DNA of 64,000 bases, from the NCBI RefSeq assembly GCF_014529535.1, contig NW_023503493.1, forward strand, positions 11,502,001 to 11,566,000, in the 5' to 3' direction. Under the pieces are notes generated by a model that ran no database searches, was not told where the DNA came from, and saw only the letters and a list, made by a program, of their open reading frames with translations. Position numbers and translations under genes: made by a program. This DNA is from Bradysia coprophila (Eukaryota > Arthropoda > Insecta > Diptera > Sciaridae). Shown here piece after piece: positions 34,091 to 46,465 of this stretch (its first letter is position 1; every line of letters starts with the position of its first letter).

Positions 34091-36032
34091 AATCATCATG
34101 ATTAGACCCTATTCGGTTCAATAGTTCGTGTGATTACCTTTCTAATGACACCCCACACGACATGGTTCGCATAACTGGAGAAATTTTGGTAAGAAAAGTG
34201 CAAGCTTTCGGTTTTTGATCACCTTTCACCAGCCACACAAGCTTCGAGGAATTTTTTAAAAAGTGGTTTTAGCTTCTAGGGTCGAAGTCCTTTCTAGGTA
34301 CTTTAACCTCTAACAACGTTGGCAACGCTAAGCAATTCGGTTAGTTCATTTAATTTACCTTGACAGGCTATCTGTTATTCACTCGCCATTACAGTTGCAG
34401 TTTGAGCGAAATACTTTTTTGTGTCTTTCGGACTTTTGAATTGAGTGGTATAAATTTGTACGACAGACCTTGCTTTTTTCTTCTTTGTTATTATCTGTCA
34501 GTTTATTTGGCGATTTTGTCATGTGAGAATCGTCGCAGGAGGTGAATTTTTGTATGAAATCCGCCATTTTATCTTCAACTGTGGTGTGTCACCCGCGTAT
34601 CTGTATCTGCGTGACCTCCCCAAAGTTTACAGCCTTGGATTTTGTATGGATAGGAAATGAAAACTAAAATTGAGATATCTTTGTTGTTTTCAGTCGTTTT
34701 TCATATTTTTTGAGCCAAAATGTTTAAAAAAGTAATCTCAAGATTGAGTCCGTACAATTGTAAACCCGCACCGGACCACCCGTAAAACTTTGAAATTTCG
34801 AACAAAAATTTAAAACAAAAATTTATTTCTTTTAATTTGAAATCTACCAGTACAACAATCTCGACTACAACCAATTAGTTATTTACGTGCAAATAGGAGA
34901 ATGCAGTTTCGAAACTAAGGGTAAAATCTATTACAATTTCGTATTTTTCTTCATAAAAAGACTGCTCTCACTGAATTATTTTTTCATGAACAAACTTCAC
35001 TGCTGTGACATTTCATGGGAATGAATTAACGTGAAGATGATACACAAAAAAATAGACCAGAAATAGAATTCCCCGTATTTAGTTCATTTACATTCATTTC
35101 AAAGAATTGGACGCACTCACTTATTCATTACTATGTGAAATTGTGAAGTTGGTTTCAATTAGTTTGCACACTTTCCCCCACCATTCCTCACCTTTCCGTC
35201 ATCAGTTTCACCAAACGAAGAGATCTATAGTCCAGTGAGATTGAAGTACTATAAAAAATGTGGCGCCTCTACCGGCCAACCAACTAGGCGAATTGAAGAG
35301 GGGCCGAAAGAGTATTTACGTATTAAGTTTTGTGTATCTGTTTTGGACGATTGTTTTTAGGAAATTTCGCGAGTTGTAGCCCGACCGAAGTGAATTTTTC
35401 ATGTAAGGGGTCGAAAACCAGAGAAAAATCTCAAATAACCATTATATGCTGCCTACTTGGGACGAAAGTTAAAAATGTTAGCCCAAGGGCCGAAAGTGAC
35501 AGAAAAATACAAGCCGTGTGGGCTTACATATTTGTCGCTTTCGCCCCGTGGGGTTTTCTTTTTTTCTTTTGTCCCGCAGTAGGAAGCGTATAAATAATTC
35601 CAAAAATTATACATAACTCAACCTCGACGAAACTTGAAGCCATTCAACATTTTTAACTTTTGACTTTTGTTATGAAGTCCGTTGAGATTCCGTGCAGAAT
35701 GAATATTCTGTGAAAGGTTTTCTAGATATTTTTTTACCTAGCCCCAATATACCTGTACCTGTACGAGAATTTTCAAATTTTCAGGAAATCCTATGGAAAA
35801 AAACATTTGGTGATAGTCATTCCTCGTAGAACAAAGCATACACACAAAAAATTTGTAGAATTTCATTTTATTAATATTACACTACCGTTTTAGTGGAAAA
35901 TTTACATTCCTACGAAAGTTTTTCATTGTCGATCTAAATGACTTTACTGTATTTCTCAATAAAACATTTTTTTTGAGTTTCATAAGTTGTTGCCATTATG
36001 GGAATAAATCTCTAAAAAAAAATTAATATAAA

Positions 36033-37184
36033 TTAGATTACAATCAAAAAGACCTGTAAACAGGCAATATTACAACTTACAAGCCAGCTGCTAATCACCT
36101 CGTCTGGTAGTTTCTGAAAGAATTCACTATTCGGCATTTTCATGAAGAATCCCTTGTAAAATTGTAGAACATACATTACAAAGAAGTCCACTTCCATCAT
36201 CAAATGATCAATAGAGTCCAGCCCAATCGCATCGAATTCAAAGTAGTTCAATTTTTTCGTTTCTTTCAAATATTCCTCCAGCATCATGTGACGGTACTCT
36301 TCATCAGGACATTCGCAAACTAAATGAAAAACTCCATCTTCTGTCATTTCAAACATTTTGCATAGGAAAAGTGCGGCCAAATCTACGCCACGGTAATCTG
36401 TACCAGCAAGTTCATAGTCGATTAACATGACACGCTCATTGAATTGATCCGGTTTGTCTCGAACCAAAATATTGTTCTTGTTGGGATCTCCGTGACAAAG
36501 AACTTGTCGACCACCAACCTTTGTCTCAAAACTACGAAGGAACGCATGCTCGGCAACATAGTCTTCATCTAGATACATTAACTCATCTTCATTGATACCA
36601 ATACGTTTTGCTAATTTCAGTGTAGTGTCCTTGTTGTATTCGTTTTGATGGTTCGCCGATATAGCGAGTAGATCGCGATTTTGCTTGGGTACTGGTATTT
36701 CAAGAGCATGAAAACGGGCAAGTTTACGTACCAATTCCAATGACATATTCTTGTCAGTTAAATCAGCCTCGGTGAGTTGATGTGATGGTACAAACTCTTC
36801 AATTCGGCCGCCATCAAAAACTCCTAACAGTTTTGGCCCAAGCCCTTTAACCCCATTGGTGAAGAACAAGATGCCTTCACTTGCTTCGCATTTGCCAGCT
36901 TTAATGATGTCATCTTTTTCGATTAACTTACCTCCATAAAGTCTGATTAGGAATTTTTTGGTTGGATTACTATTGGATGTTTTTGATACATCCTCAACAA
37001 TAAACAGTCGATCGCTGTATCCACCGCTGGAGAAAACAGATAAAAAATAGCTTTTTGAATTTTACTAAAAATTCGGAAATTACCCAAAAACATTGACCGT
37101 AATGTTGTCTTCATTTAACGTTTTCCACTGATCGGAAACAAACGAAACTGCCAACTCCAAGGCTCGACCTTTACCTATATCCAT
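36033..37184 (-). CDS. Choline/ethanolamine kinase-family protein, two exons
   Basis: Minus-strand exons 37184-37084 and 37026-36033 join in phase to 364 residues, the usual length for this family. These kinases phosphorylate choline or ethanolamine with ATP, the first step of the CDP-choline/ethanolamine pathway, in the cytosol. Visible landmarks are the glycine-rich ATP loop GGGYSDRLF (about residue 34), KKFLIRLYGGK, GLGPKLLGVFDGGRIEEFVP (about 95-115), the Brenner loop LCHGDPNKNNIL (His near 212), the metal-binding VMLIDYELAGTDYRGVDLA (Asp near 237), and a C-terminal region with aromatic residues. Choline kinases normally have HND in the Brenner loop; here it is HGD. Start chosen at MDIGKGRALELA, where family similarity begins; the open frame runs 37 codons further upstream. 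An AATAAA-type signal may lie near 35866. Family firm; substrate inferred. Confidence 0.88.
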
Positions 37185-37647
37185 TTCAATTAATTGAGTA
37201 AGGTATTCAGTGAAAAAAGCTAAAATTGCACTGCAATCTAATACAATTTCGAATATATCAGAAATATGGAATTGAAAATAGAATCTGGTGTTCACTAATG
37301 TATGTCGACGACTGATGAAAAATAAAAATAAAATATGTGACCAGGCAAGTGCGATGATTTACAAAGAAATACTTTGTCACAATAAATTTGAAGCCTTTTA
37401 TATATTGTTCGAATACCACCCGGCACGTCCCAGCTAACAATTTGTTACACGAAATGCCTTGACCTCCAAACATTTAATGGCTATTTTTTCACACCGAATG
37501 TACATTACATGTTCAATTGGTGGTCCAGTAATCCATACTATTAACTGGTCAATAATAATTTTTCTTCTATTTTCTTTCTTATTTTTTGCCGACTAAAATT
37601 TAACTAAAATCCGCTAAAATTTAATCAAAGCGATTCTACATACAACT

Positions 37648-37722
37648 CTCTGTGTCAGAGTTGGTAACGCGCTTAGCTCATAATCCAGGGTTTGTGGTTC
37701 AAATCTCGGTCAGATCAAGGGA
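37648..37722 (+). pseudogene. tRNA-Met-like relic or SINE head
   Basis: CAGAGTTGGTAACGCGC resembles a D-arm/A-box, CTCATAATC an anticodon loop with CAT, and GTGGTTCAAATCTC a T-arm/B-box, in the order and spacing of an elongator tRNA-Met. The acceptor stem does not pair convincingly, so it is probably a tRNA pseudogene or the head of a tRNA-derived SINE. Confidence 0.5.
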
Positions 37723-38004
37723 CATTTTTATTTAAAACCCTAACTACAACTTCAGCTCAAAGATTGGACCCGGTAATTTGTACATAAGATGTACACACAC
37801 GGAAGCACAAACAAAGACCCGAACATCAGATGTACACATACCGAAGCACATACGTGTCAATTAATAATTTGTACATTAGAAGTACACCAAGTCACACGTT
37901 GTACAAATTATCTATACATCAAGTCCTCATTTAATGTTCAAAAAATACGCCATGTTTAACCTAACAAAAAATTGTCTATTCCAAAGCTCAAAAGCACAAA
38001 AGCT

Positions 38005-38248
38005 TTACTCGGGTATAAATTGCAGATTTTGCATGTAAAACTTACCGAAAGTGTCGGTTTTTCACTAAAATATTATTCAAATCCGATCATACTCCAATTT
38101 TCTTTGCAAAATATAATTGAAACATTTGGTTTCACTCCAGTTAGTTTTGAAATTAAGTTAGTTTTGAGTTTAGTTAAGAAATTTCCACTAAATTATTGGC
38201 AAAGTCAATAAATTTTTCATACAAAATCTGCAATCTATACCCGAGTAA
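38005..38248. mobile_element. MITE with ~30-bp inverted ends (TTACTCGGGTATA)
   Basis: TTACTCGGGTATAAATTGCA at the left and its inverted copy ending ATACCCGAGTAA at the right enclose about 180 bp of AT-rich DNA. No transposase. The short open frame 37972-38211 runs through it and is not credible as a gene. Confidence 0.7.
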
Positions 38249-38997
38249 GTACACGCCATCTACAGTAAATTTATGAACCCGTCCCGTCACCTATAGGACG
38301 CAAACCACGCAAATGTTTACGTACATAAAATGTACATTACTAGGAAGAATCACATTTAAAAAGTCGGCTTGTGTTAACTGGGGTTTTCACATAACAATTT
38401 AAGCTTATTATGATGCGTATGAGCTTTTTATTTTTTATTTCAAATGTGTGATGCCATAGCACTGTCCCTAGCATTAACACAGAAAATATTAGAAGACTGA
38501 TGGTATCAGAATAATAGGCTTTACATTTCTTTCGTTAACACAGTAGTTATGCTTTTTTGGTTTGAGTTAGAACACATAACACATTTAAATGTGCACGCCT
38601 ACATGTATCCAAGTTTGCCGTCAGACGTACGAGTATTAGTGCTAGGATCATTGCTATGGTGAAGTAATTGAGTTCTCATGTTACCTAGTTGCTGGTGTGT
38701 TGATCTAATTAAATTAAATCTATGCCCTGGATACCTGTATTTTCGATAATTTTCCGAACCAAAACTTTATATTGAGCAACATTTTCTTCGTGCTATGTGT
38801 AGAACATACACCAATGCTATTTGCAGATACGGAGAATAGAGTTTCTTGGTGAATAATCGTAGAAAGTTCGTTTAAATGACAAAGTTATAGAGTTTCACAT
38901 TCTAGTCGACACGTGTTTCTGGGTTTTCCCCAAAAAATGACTATTTGGGAGCGATGAGCGTTTCAATTGTGAGATATGTGACTTATAACTAGTAAAA

Positions 38998-39584
38998 TAT
39001 AAGGCATACGACAGGTCAGGTCAGGTTGACCTGATAAGAAAATTGACCTGACCTGACCTGATTTTTCAGGTTATGACCTGATATGACCTGATGACCTGAA
39101 ATTGAATTTCGGATGAAAATTAAACTACTTTGAATAAAGTTGTACAACATATTTTCGCATATAATATGACTTTTCAAGAGCCCAGGAATGAGTACTGATA
39201 CCTTTTTTCTCGACACTGAGTTGTTTTCATCGCTTTCGTTTAGAAAAAGCCAAAATTAATGACTTAGTTAATTTTTATCAGCTTATGGATTGCTAGAAGA
39301 GTTAGAAGAGGATGGCTAAGGCAATTTATTGTCAAGCTGGTTTTGCAAAAAAAGAACTCCCCGGAAGTACGTAACTAGCACTATAACAAGTGTGATTTGT
39401 TCGTAGTCAACAGAATTAAAGAAAGAAATAGGCCTCTGTGGGCATATAAGTATCCACATCGTGAGTGGCCGTAATGGCTGTACTGGTGGTAGGGTCCATT
39501 GTGACTCTTCCCAACGGAAGGCCTGACCTGAAATGAACCTGACCTGAAATTTTCAGGTTGACCTGACCCGATAGTAAGCCTTAT
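38998..39584. mobile_element. TIR element carrying clustered AGGTCA/TGACCT motifs
   Basis: TATAAGGCATAC at the left and the inverted GTAAGCCTTATA at the right bound about 590 bp. Both ends have dense overlapping GACCTG/AGGTCA repeats (39013-39105 and 39520-39570). No transposase. The class is unknown. Confidence 0.55.
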
Positions 39585-39754
39585 AAAATATGTGAGTGTT
39601 AAACGTTTTAACCGCAAGTTAAATATGGCAGATATATTTTAGTCTACATTTTCTTCAGGATTTTTCAAAAAGTCGCTAATTTTATTGTGTTGTGTTGTTC
39701 CAAATTCTCAAAAAAATCTTCTTACAAAAGAACTGATATCGCCCAAAACCACTT

Positions 39755-39925
39755 ACAGTAGAGGTGTGACGCAAGTCCTTTTATCCTCTTACAAAAGAAC
39801 TGATATCGGTGGGGGTGACGATTACAGCTTCGACTCGCAAAAAGAAAAGCAAAAATTTTACCGAATTCTACAACAAATAATTACCAAAAAAAAATTGCGT
39901 CACAAGTGGCACGGTGAGCTACAAA
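39755..39925. repeat. Relative of the 46984-47932 element arm
   Basis: GTGTGACGCAAGTCC, CTTACAAAAGAACTGATATCG, GACGATTACAGCTTCG and the TTACCAAAAAAAAATTG stretch match the arms at 46984-47210. Confidence 0.5.
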
Positions 39926-40657
39926 AAAATTTTATTCGACCTCTCGTGGACATGAAATATTTATAGAGGGTGGCACCACGAGTAAGAATAACATAACAAG
40001 AAAATATTTCGATGGGAAAATTTTTAGTTAGATCGATTTTTCGTTTTTTCGAACCTGCGGGAAGCTTCGAAGACTGTTTGGACCTTACTGGTGACTTGTT
40101 TGATCACAAATATATAGTTACTGTTTAGCCCGAGGTCTAAGCTTTACAGCGATACCAATCATGCCATTCAACTAGGTCGATGTAAATTTTAAAGGCTGAA
40201 TCATATGTAGATTTTTAAATTAATAAGGAGCGGAGGAAATAGCGATTTCGCTTATATCATCCTCAAACGAACTAATTTTTCATTTAAATTTCTTCAAATC
40301 TATCGAGTTCAACAAATGAATGAACTTAACCTAACTTCTCGCCTAACTTGTAAAAATTGAAAAATGTAAAAAAAAATTAGTGCATCCAGAAACAATTTGA
40401 TCTGCAATGTTTTGACCTTAATCGATCTTGCGTATGCTGTTTCAGGTAGAGTTAATAAGCTAGAAAAATGTATTTGCAAGAAAAGAGCTGGAAAGATTTT
40501 TCAATTTATAAATTGCTGAAATATGTGTGCCATTTTCCACACAAATTCTATTCCACAGTTTTAAGTTGTTCTTTGTTGTTCACTACTTTAGCTTGTGTGT
40601 GTCTTTTATATAGATTGACGGCCATTTTGTTTCTTTACTGCGGAAAATACGATGGGT

Positions 40658-41139
40658 AAGTAATCTATTCAGCGTTTATGATCCAAGTTGTTCCCCACGT
40701 TACTAAGTATACACATCCATATGTATTTTTATGTATAGCTCAAGGTTCTGAAAGAACAAGTTAAGACACTCAAGAAGGTGGGTGACAACAAATTTATTAA
40801 ACGCACTCATTTCATATTGAATGAAAAGTCAACTTGAAAATATTTTTTTTTGATACTTGAAATTGTCATAAAATGAAAGCAAAATAAAATGATTGAGTCT
40901 GGTTTTTGACAATTGAATTTCAATTGTCAAAAACCAGACTCGATCATTTTATTTTGCTTTTACCTTACAAGGTTTCACAAAACTAGTTGAAAATGTTTAT
41001 GTCACCGCCTTTGTGGTCAACTCGAAAGTGCCTTAACCTGATCTTTCAGAACCTTGAGCTATACATACAAATACATATGGATGTGTATTGTGAGTAACGT
41101 GTTGAACAATTTGGATCATAAACGCTGAATAGATTACTT
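40658..41139. mobile_element. Large foldback element (about 240-bp arms)
   Basis: AAGTAATCTATTCAGCGTTT at the left is exactly inverted at the right end. Similarity continues inward (CATCCATATGTATTT, AGGTTCTGAAAG) to a near-perfect hairpin at the centre around 40918, where GTCTGGTTTTTGACAATTG is inverted. No coding capacity; it would be mobilised in trans. Confidence 0.85.
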
Positions 41140-41183
41140 CTTATTTTTGTCGGACTGAAGTAAAGTTTATGTTTAAACTAGCA

Positions 41184-41388
41184 ATAGATCATTTTCATTA
41201 TACGGTACTCGTCAACGTAACCCCACTTAATTTTTCGTCAAGTAGTCCTTAACCTCAATCAATTGACGGTAACTGCGTTCAATTTACTGGTTTATAGTTA
41301 TATGAAAATCATTCGTTCAATTCATTCGATATTTTTCGACATGTCTGACAGTTGGGATCGTGTCTGACGTTTACAAGGTCATGAAAAT
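41184..41388 (-). repeat. Inverted partner of the repeat at 33549-33738
   Basis: Carries the reverse complements of the blocks listed for 33549-33738, e.g. TATACGGTACTCGTCAACGT and TTTTTCGACATGTC. Confidence 0.65.
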
Positions 41389-42213
41389 GATATATTTCAA
41401 GCAGCTGCAACGACAGCAGGAGCAGATAGCGCGCGTCATTTCCAAAGAAATTCAACGCACTGTGAAATTCAATGAAAGTATACTTCGTATACTCTGTATG
41501 GTCTAATGTCAAAATTTGTATGGAGCGGAGGAAATAGCGATTTCATATAAACAAACTCACCTTTCAATGAAAATCATTGACAGACCGTACCGACCGTACC
41601 TGGTTTGTACTTTCATTGGTGAAATTCACAATAGTGTGTATGGTTTGTATCGTTTGTATGACACAGAAATACAATTTTTTGTGCTGGGACAACAGATGAA
41701 ACGTCAACAATGTCAGTTCTCCATTCGTAAACATTTCAAAGAAGAATTTATTAGTTAATGATTTTCTTCACTTTGATTGTTCCACTAAAATTCATTGATA
41801 AACTTTGACTATATTTTGAATGAATAAAATGTCGTCAGGCCTGTCAAGTTGACTTCTAAATACGGTAAATTTCTGGTTGACTCAAAATGTGTTTGTCGTT
41901 AACAGAATTATATAATATTTAGTGTCATCTCACATAAAAATAGTTACATTTACGATTGATTATCTTCTTTGGTGGTGATAACAAGAAAACGATGATTGCG
42001 TAGAAGAGGTTCTGTCAGAGACGATTTTAGAGTCAGTATATCCTATGACCCACTAGACACACGCGATGTTGATTTAATTAAAAAATTCATTAGCATGTCT
42101 AAATCGTCGCTTTAAACAAATATTTCTCTTCACAGAAAAATGGGGGAATGATCTAGGCGAACGATTCGTTTAGACACAAAACAAAGAAGATAAATTCTTT
42201 TACAACACAGACA

Positions 42214-43475
42214 ATGTCCAACGATGACAATACCAAATCTGGATGTGGAAAATATGCGGTTTTTCTACAGAAACCTTTTCTGCTGGTTGATCAATCGGAA
42301 TTCATATGCGGTTGGGGTGCAGCGTTTATCAACATCACTGTCACTTATCCCATTTACAAAATCATTTTTCGGCAGGTAACAGGGCAGACGTTGGTGTTTT
42401 GATATTTTTAACATTTCCTTTCCTAACGGACGTAGATGCTGCACGGAGTTCAGGCTAGTTCGGCGTTTCATCAGCTGCGCAGGGAAGGAATAACATTTTT
42501 GTATCGTGGAATCTTTCCTCCGTTAGCACAGAAGACCCTTTCACTGGCATTAATGTTTGGTAAGTAGTTTCTTTCGTTGACATCGTGTCGTTTGTTGTAA
42601 AATGACTGAACATCACTAAAGAAGTTCACATCGAAGAGGACGACGAGAAGCGATGAATGACACGACATTCAATGAATGTCATGAAGTTCATTCTCTTAAA
42701 TCAAGTTCTCTTATCAACCCCGTTTGCGTTACAACCATCCCAAGTGGAAATAATCTCGATTTTCAACAATTCATTCAATTTGCAGGTGTCTACGATGGAA
42801 CTCGACGACCCCTGGTCGAAATCGGTTTCAATCCATATGTAGCGAAAATAATAGCTGGTGTAGCGGCTGGAACAGTTGAAGCGGCACTGATGCCCTTCGA
42901 ACGTGTCCAAACATTACTCGCTGATTCAACATACCATTCGCTGTTCAAGAACACCGCACAATCATTTCGGTATGTGTGGTCGAATCACGGTTTCACGGAA
43001 CTGTATCGCGGTTTGACACCAATTTTACTGAGAAATGGCCCATCAAATGCAATGTTCTTTGTGCTGAGGGAAGAAGCAGCCAGTCGGCTGCCGCAATATG
43101 TAAGTTACATATTTGGCAAACAAAACTATTTTCGACTGAAATTGACGGAAATTTTTGTCCTTAATTTTCAAGTCTGATCCAATGGCACAAACCGCTCAGG
43201 AATTCATGTCTGGCGCTATAATCGGTGCGGTAACCAGTTCCATATTTTATCCGTTTAACGTTGTCAAAGTGTCCATGCAAAGTACGATGGGCACGTCGAG
43301 AATAAGTATGTGGACGGCATTTATGAATGTGTACAGAGAGCGCGGATCAAAAGTAGCTAATGTCTATAAGGGGTGTACGGTGAATTGTTCGAGGGCATTT
43401 ATCAGTTGGGGTATTATGAACACCGCATACGAACATATGAAGAAACTTTTGTACAATTTCCAACATGTGCGTTGA
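42214..43475 (+). CDS. Mitochondrial carrier, SLC25A51/A52 (NAD+ transporter) type, four exons
   Basis: Exons 42214-42375, 42436-42559, 42786-43099 and 43173-43475 join in phase to 300 residues, the normal length for a six-helix carrier of the inner mitochondrial membrane. Human SLC25A51 imports NAD+ into mitochondria. Three repeats are visible, each with a degenerate PxxxxK/R signature: YPIYKIIFRQ, PFERVQTLL and YPFNVVKVSM. Other family landmarks are EFICGWGAAFIN, LRREGITFLYRGIFPPL, QKTLSLALMFG, ELYRGLTPILLRNGPSN and RAFISWGIMNTAYE, all close to the human A51/A52 protein rather than generic carriers. The start ATG follows a plausible leader and has no upstream frame. AATAAA lies 131 bases after the stop. 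No linked genes suggest co-regulation. Confidence 0.92.
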
Positions 43476-43605
43476 TCGATTGGGCGGAAGAGGAAGAGGT
43501 TTGGGTGATGGATTCACGCATTCATTATAAATCCTATTTTTAGATGGAATTTTTCCTTCAAATTTTTTCTCGTTGTTAGTCAAATTATTTATTTGTTTAA
43601 AAAAA

Positions 43606-43611
43606 AATAAA
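43606..43611 (+). terminator. Polyadenylation signal of the carrier gene
   Basis: AATAAA 131 bases downstream of the carrier stop codon, after an A-rich run. Confidence 0.55.
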
Positions 43612-44155
43612 TTTTGTCGTTGGTTGGTAAATGGAATCGAAAACCGAATCGGAATCGCTCGGATAATTATCGTGGCAACAAAATAATATTCAAGTGAAAT
43701 TGAACCTCGCGTGCAGTGTACCTTATTGTGGACATCCTTTATGAATTACTCAATCAGACCACTTCACGGATACCGTCGGACATAGGAATGCGAAGACTGA
43801 TGTTTCGCTCTTATTTGTCGAGTGATTTCAACAGGGAGACATTTTATTCCATGAAATGTATGAAACGAGTGGTTTTTATACTACTTTGAATGGTTAAAGC
43901 GGTGCTTTACACGTCCTTGACATTGCAATTTTTAGTTCAAGTAATTGAAAGTCTGACCGGACTGACTATCAAAAAGCCGTTCAGGGTCAAACCTGAAGCC
44001 TGATTTTGATGACATTTTGCTGTTTCGCTTGATACGACAGAGTGAAGTCTCCAAACATTGATTTTGTTTTCATTAATGTCATTGCCGGTACCACGTAACT
44101 TTGAATATATCACTGTCAAGGTTGTGGACAAACATTTCCATTGTGTATCAATACA

Positions 44156-44248
44156 AGGGACTATTTTTGGAAAAATTTGGAAAAACATAGGGAAATTCGG
44201 GAAAATGTAGATAAATTTAGGAAAATGTTTTACCAAAAATAGTCCCTG
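44156..44248. repeat. Foldback MITE-like hairpin with GGGACTATTTTTGG ends
   Basis: AGGGACTATTTTTGGAAAAA at the left and ACCAAAAATAGTCCCT at the right are inverted. Related half-ends occur at 5990-6015 (GAAAATAGTCACTGG). Confidence 0.65.
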
Positions 44249-44903
44249 ATTCAATACGGTAATTACATGTGGCATCTACCAACCCGTCTCGATTCTTGCA
44301 CAAACTTTTGGCTACGTCGCCGAACTATCGCTCTGACTGTATATGAAAGTAGAGTTCAACATTTCTATTAAACAACTTGCCTGTATTCCCATGAAATTTT
44401 ATTAACAAAGTGATTCGTAGGGTAAGAGATCTAAATACGAGCCCAATTATAAGCCTAGTAACAAAAGATGACGTCATTATAACCATTAAAAATATTGTTT
44501 AAATTACGAGCCTCCTTTTAACAAAAGGATATGTAAGCTGGTAAAACAATAGGCACTGCCCGTATTTGGATGTTTAACCCTATTTGTATCGAACGCACGA
44601 ATTCAGCGAGGTTAAATTTTTGAATGCTGAATTCCCAAAGGAAAAAAGCGCTAACCGTTACGCAATATCCGCAATATAATTAAGTAAAATTTATGTCCGA
44701 TAAAAGTTTTCAAATCACGCAATATTTTCCTACGCATGCCAAATAGTCAAATTCTATATTTTAAGATAGGCTTTTCAAACGATACCAAACCGGATAATAT
44801 TCTTGTTCCCAGAAAATGCAGCTATGTAAACCAAACCAGTTTTTCGCATTTTCTGGCCGCAAGACAACAAAGCACTGTACTGCCTCACAGGGACATTTCT
44901 TGC

Positions 44904-44940
44904 TGAGGCGTGAAGGGTATATTCCTTCTCGCACGCCTCA
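44904..44940. repeat. Small GC-rich hairpin
   Basis: TGAGGCGTG...CACGCCTCA with the inner AAGGGTATATTCCTT also partly pairing. It stands out in AT-rich DNA; no gene context. Confidence 0.5.
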
Positions 44941-46465
44941 ACAAAAAAATTCTCAGAGAAACAGTAATAGAGACATTTTACTATATAGCACTTCGAAGAA
45001 CTGTGAACTTCTATAACCTTTAGTTTATTTACAAGACAAACAACTTTGACGAAAAATATATATTTTTGTCAAGTTAGATTTTTTTTATGAGTGGCACCTC
45101 GCAATATAGAAGTGCTATATAGAATGAAAATGCTGGGCTGGATGGAAGTTGCAAAGCTCTGAAAAGCTCTTTCATTAGCATTGCAGATTCTTATTGTTTT
45201 TTCAGCTGTCGCACTCTTGTTCTTTTTGCAAAATTGTTATGAATTTTCCACTTTATTTCAATTTCTCAAATTTCCGGAATATATAAAAATTTAACAGTTT
45301 ATAGCAGTCCCAGTGTATAGACAAGCAGAAAATGGGAAGTGTTCCATGTTTGAAATGCCTTTTTTTTTTTAAATTTCCATTTTTCTTTACAAAAAAATGT
45401 CTCTAGAATCCTAATAGCCAGCCAAACACGAAAATCAAATTTGAATAAATAATTTTAGTCGAATCTTTAGAACGGAATGGTGTAAATATTTTTTATTTTG
45501 TGATTTGTTATTGTATTTGTCATTGTTAATTATTATGTAATCTACACGTGCGGGTGATCTTGCATCATCCGATGGATATTTTTATTTAATTTATTTTTAC
45601 GAAGAAAAAAAATGTACAAACTACCTAGATGCTGTGTAAAGTCTGTAAAAAAAATAATTTGTGTTAAATTGAAAAAATAAAATTCAAAGAACAATCTGAC
45701 CCGAAAATTAATTTTCCTTCGCTTAAATGACTCATCAGTAAATAAAATTCCCAATAAAATGCGATAGCCCTGGGACTATCATGTCCGGAGCGTTAGCAGA
45801 GGACTTGACGCAGTCTAACTTCCAAAAAAAGAACGAAGAAAATTTTTTGAGACGCGGCAACTATATATAGGCGAGAATTTAAGTTTCTTTCCTTTGGCCA
45901 CAAATCCTATTCTATCTTATTCTCGCTTCAAATACGAGCAAAACGAGCTATCACTCGACTATGTAGCTTTAAAATTACCGGAGATACATCGTTTTGAAAT
46001 TGGCACTTTTCATAGAAAATACACCAAATTAACGTTATCCAAACAATCAAAATCTTTCAACTTACTCTGTATGTTTCTATCTATCTGTCTATCTATCTAT
46101 CGACGGTCGATCTCGGGAACTAGTCAGCCAATCTCCATGAAATTTTGCAGGAACCTCAGGGTGGGCATAAAAATGAAAATGTGATACGCCATTACCCCAG
46201 GAAAAACCAGAATTTTGTTTTATTGGCCCCGAAGTGGTTTCTGAGTGTGGTTTTCGAGGGTCGGGAACGCGTTTTCGGCTGTAGCTTAGCTGTATTGAAA
46301 CCTACAGAGGCGTGCGACCCATAAAATGAACGGTATTCGCGAATCAAACAAAAAAATAGTTAGAAAAATTGGTGCAGATTCGGTTGAGCTAGAGTGGTCA
46401 GAGTGACCAAATTTTGAGCTACTCGAGTGTAGGACGAAAGGACTAATATTTTTTGGCTTATTTGA

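Larger units (their letters stand above)
33037..36032. other. Intergenic region upstream of the ZAD gene
   Basis: No gene found. It holds the dispersed repeats at 33549-33738, 33790-33915 and 33950-34090, and a segment at about 35250-35600 with GTAGCCCGACCGAAG and GCCGAAAG motifs that may be another element. Any 5' UTR exon of the ZAD gene should lie near 33100-33500. Confidence 0.5.
37185..42213. other. Intergenic, dense in foldback elements
   Basis: No gene recognised between the choline kinase-like gene and the carrier gene. Holds the elements at 38005, 38998, 39755, 40658 and 41184. GGAGCGGAGGAAATAGCGAT occurs twice (about 40229 and 41522). Open frames at 37972, 39685 and 41516 lie in repeats. 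Confidence 0.5.
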
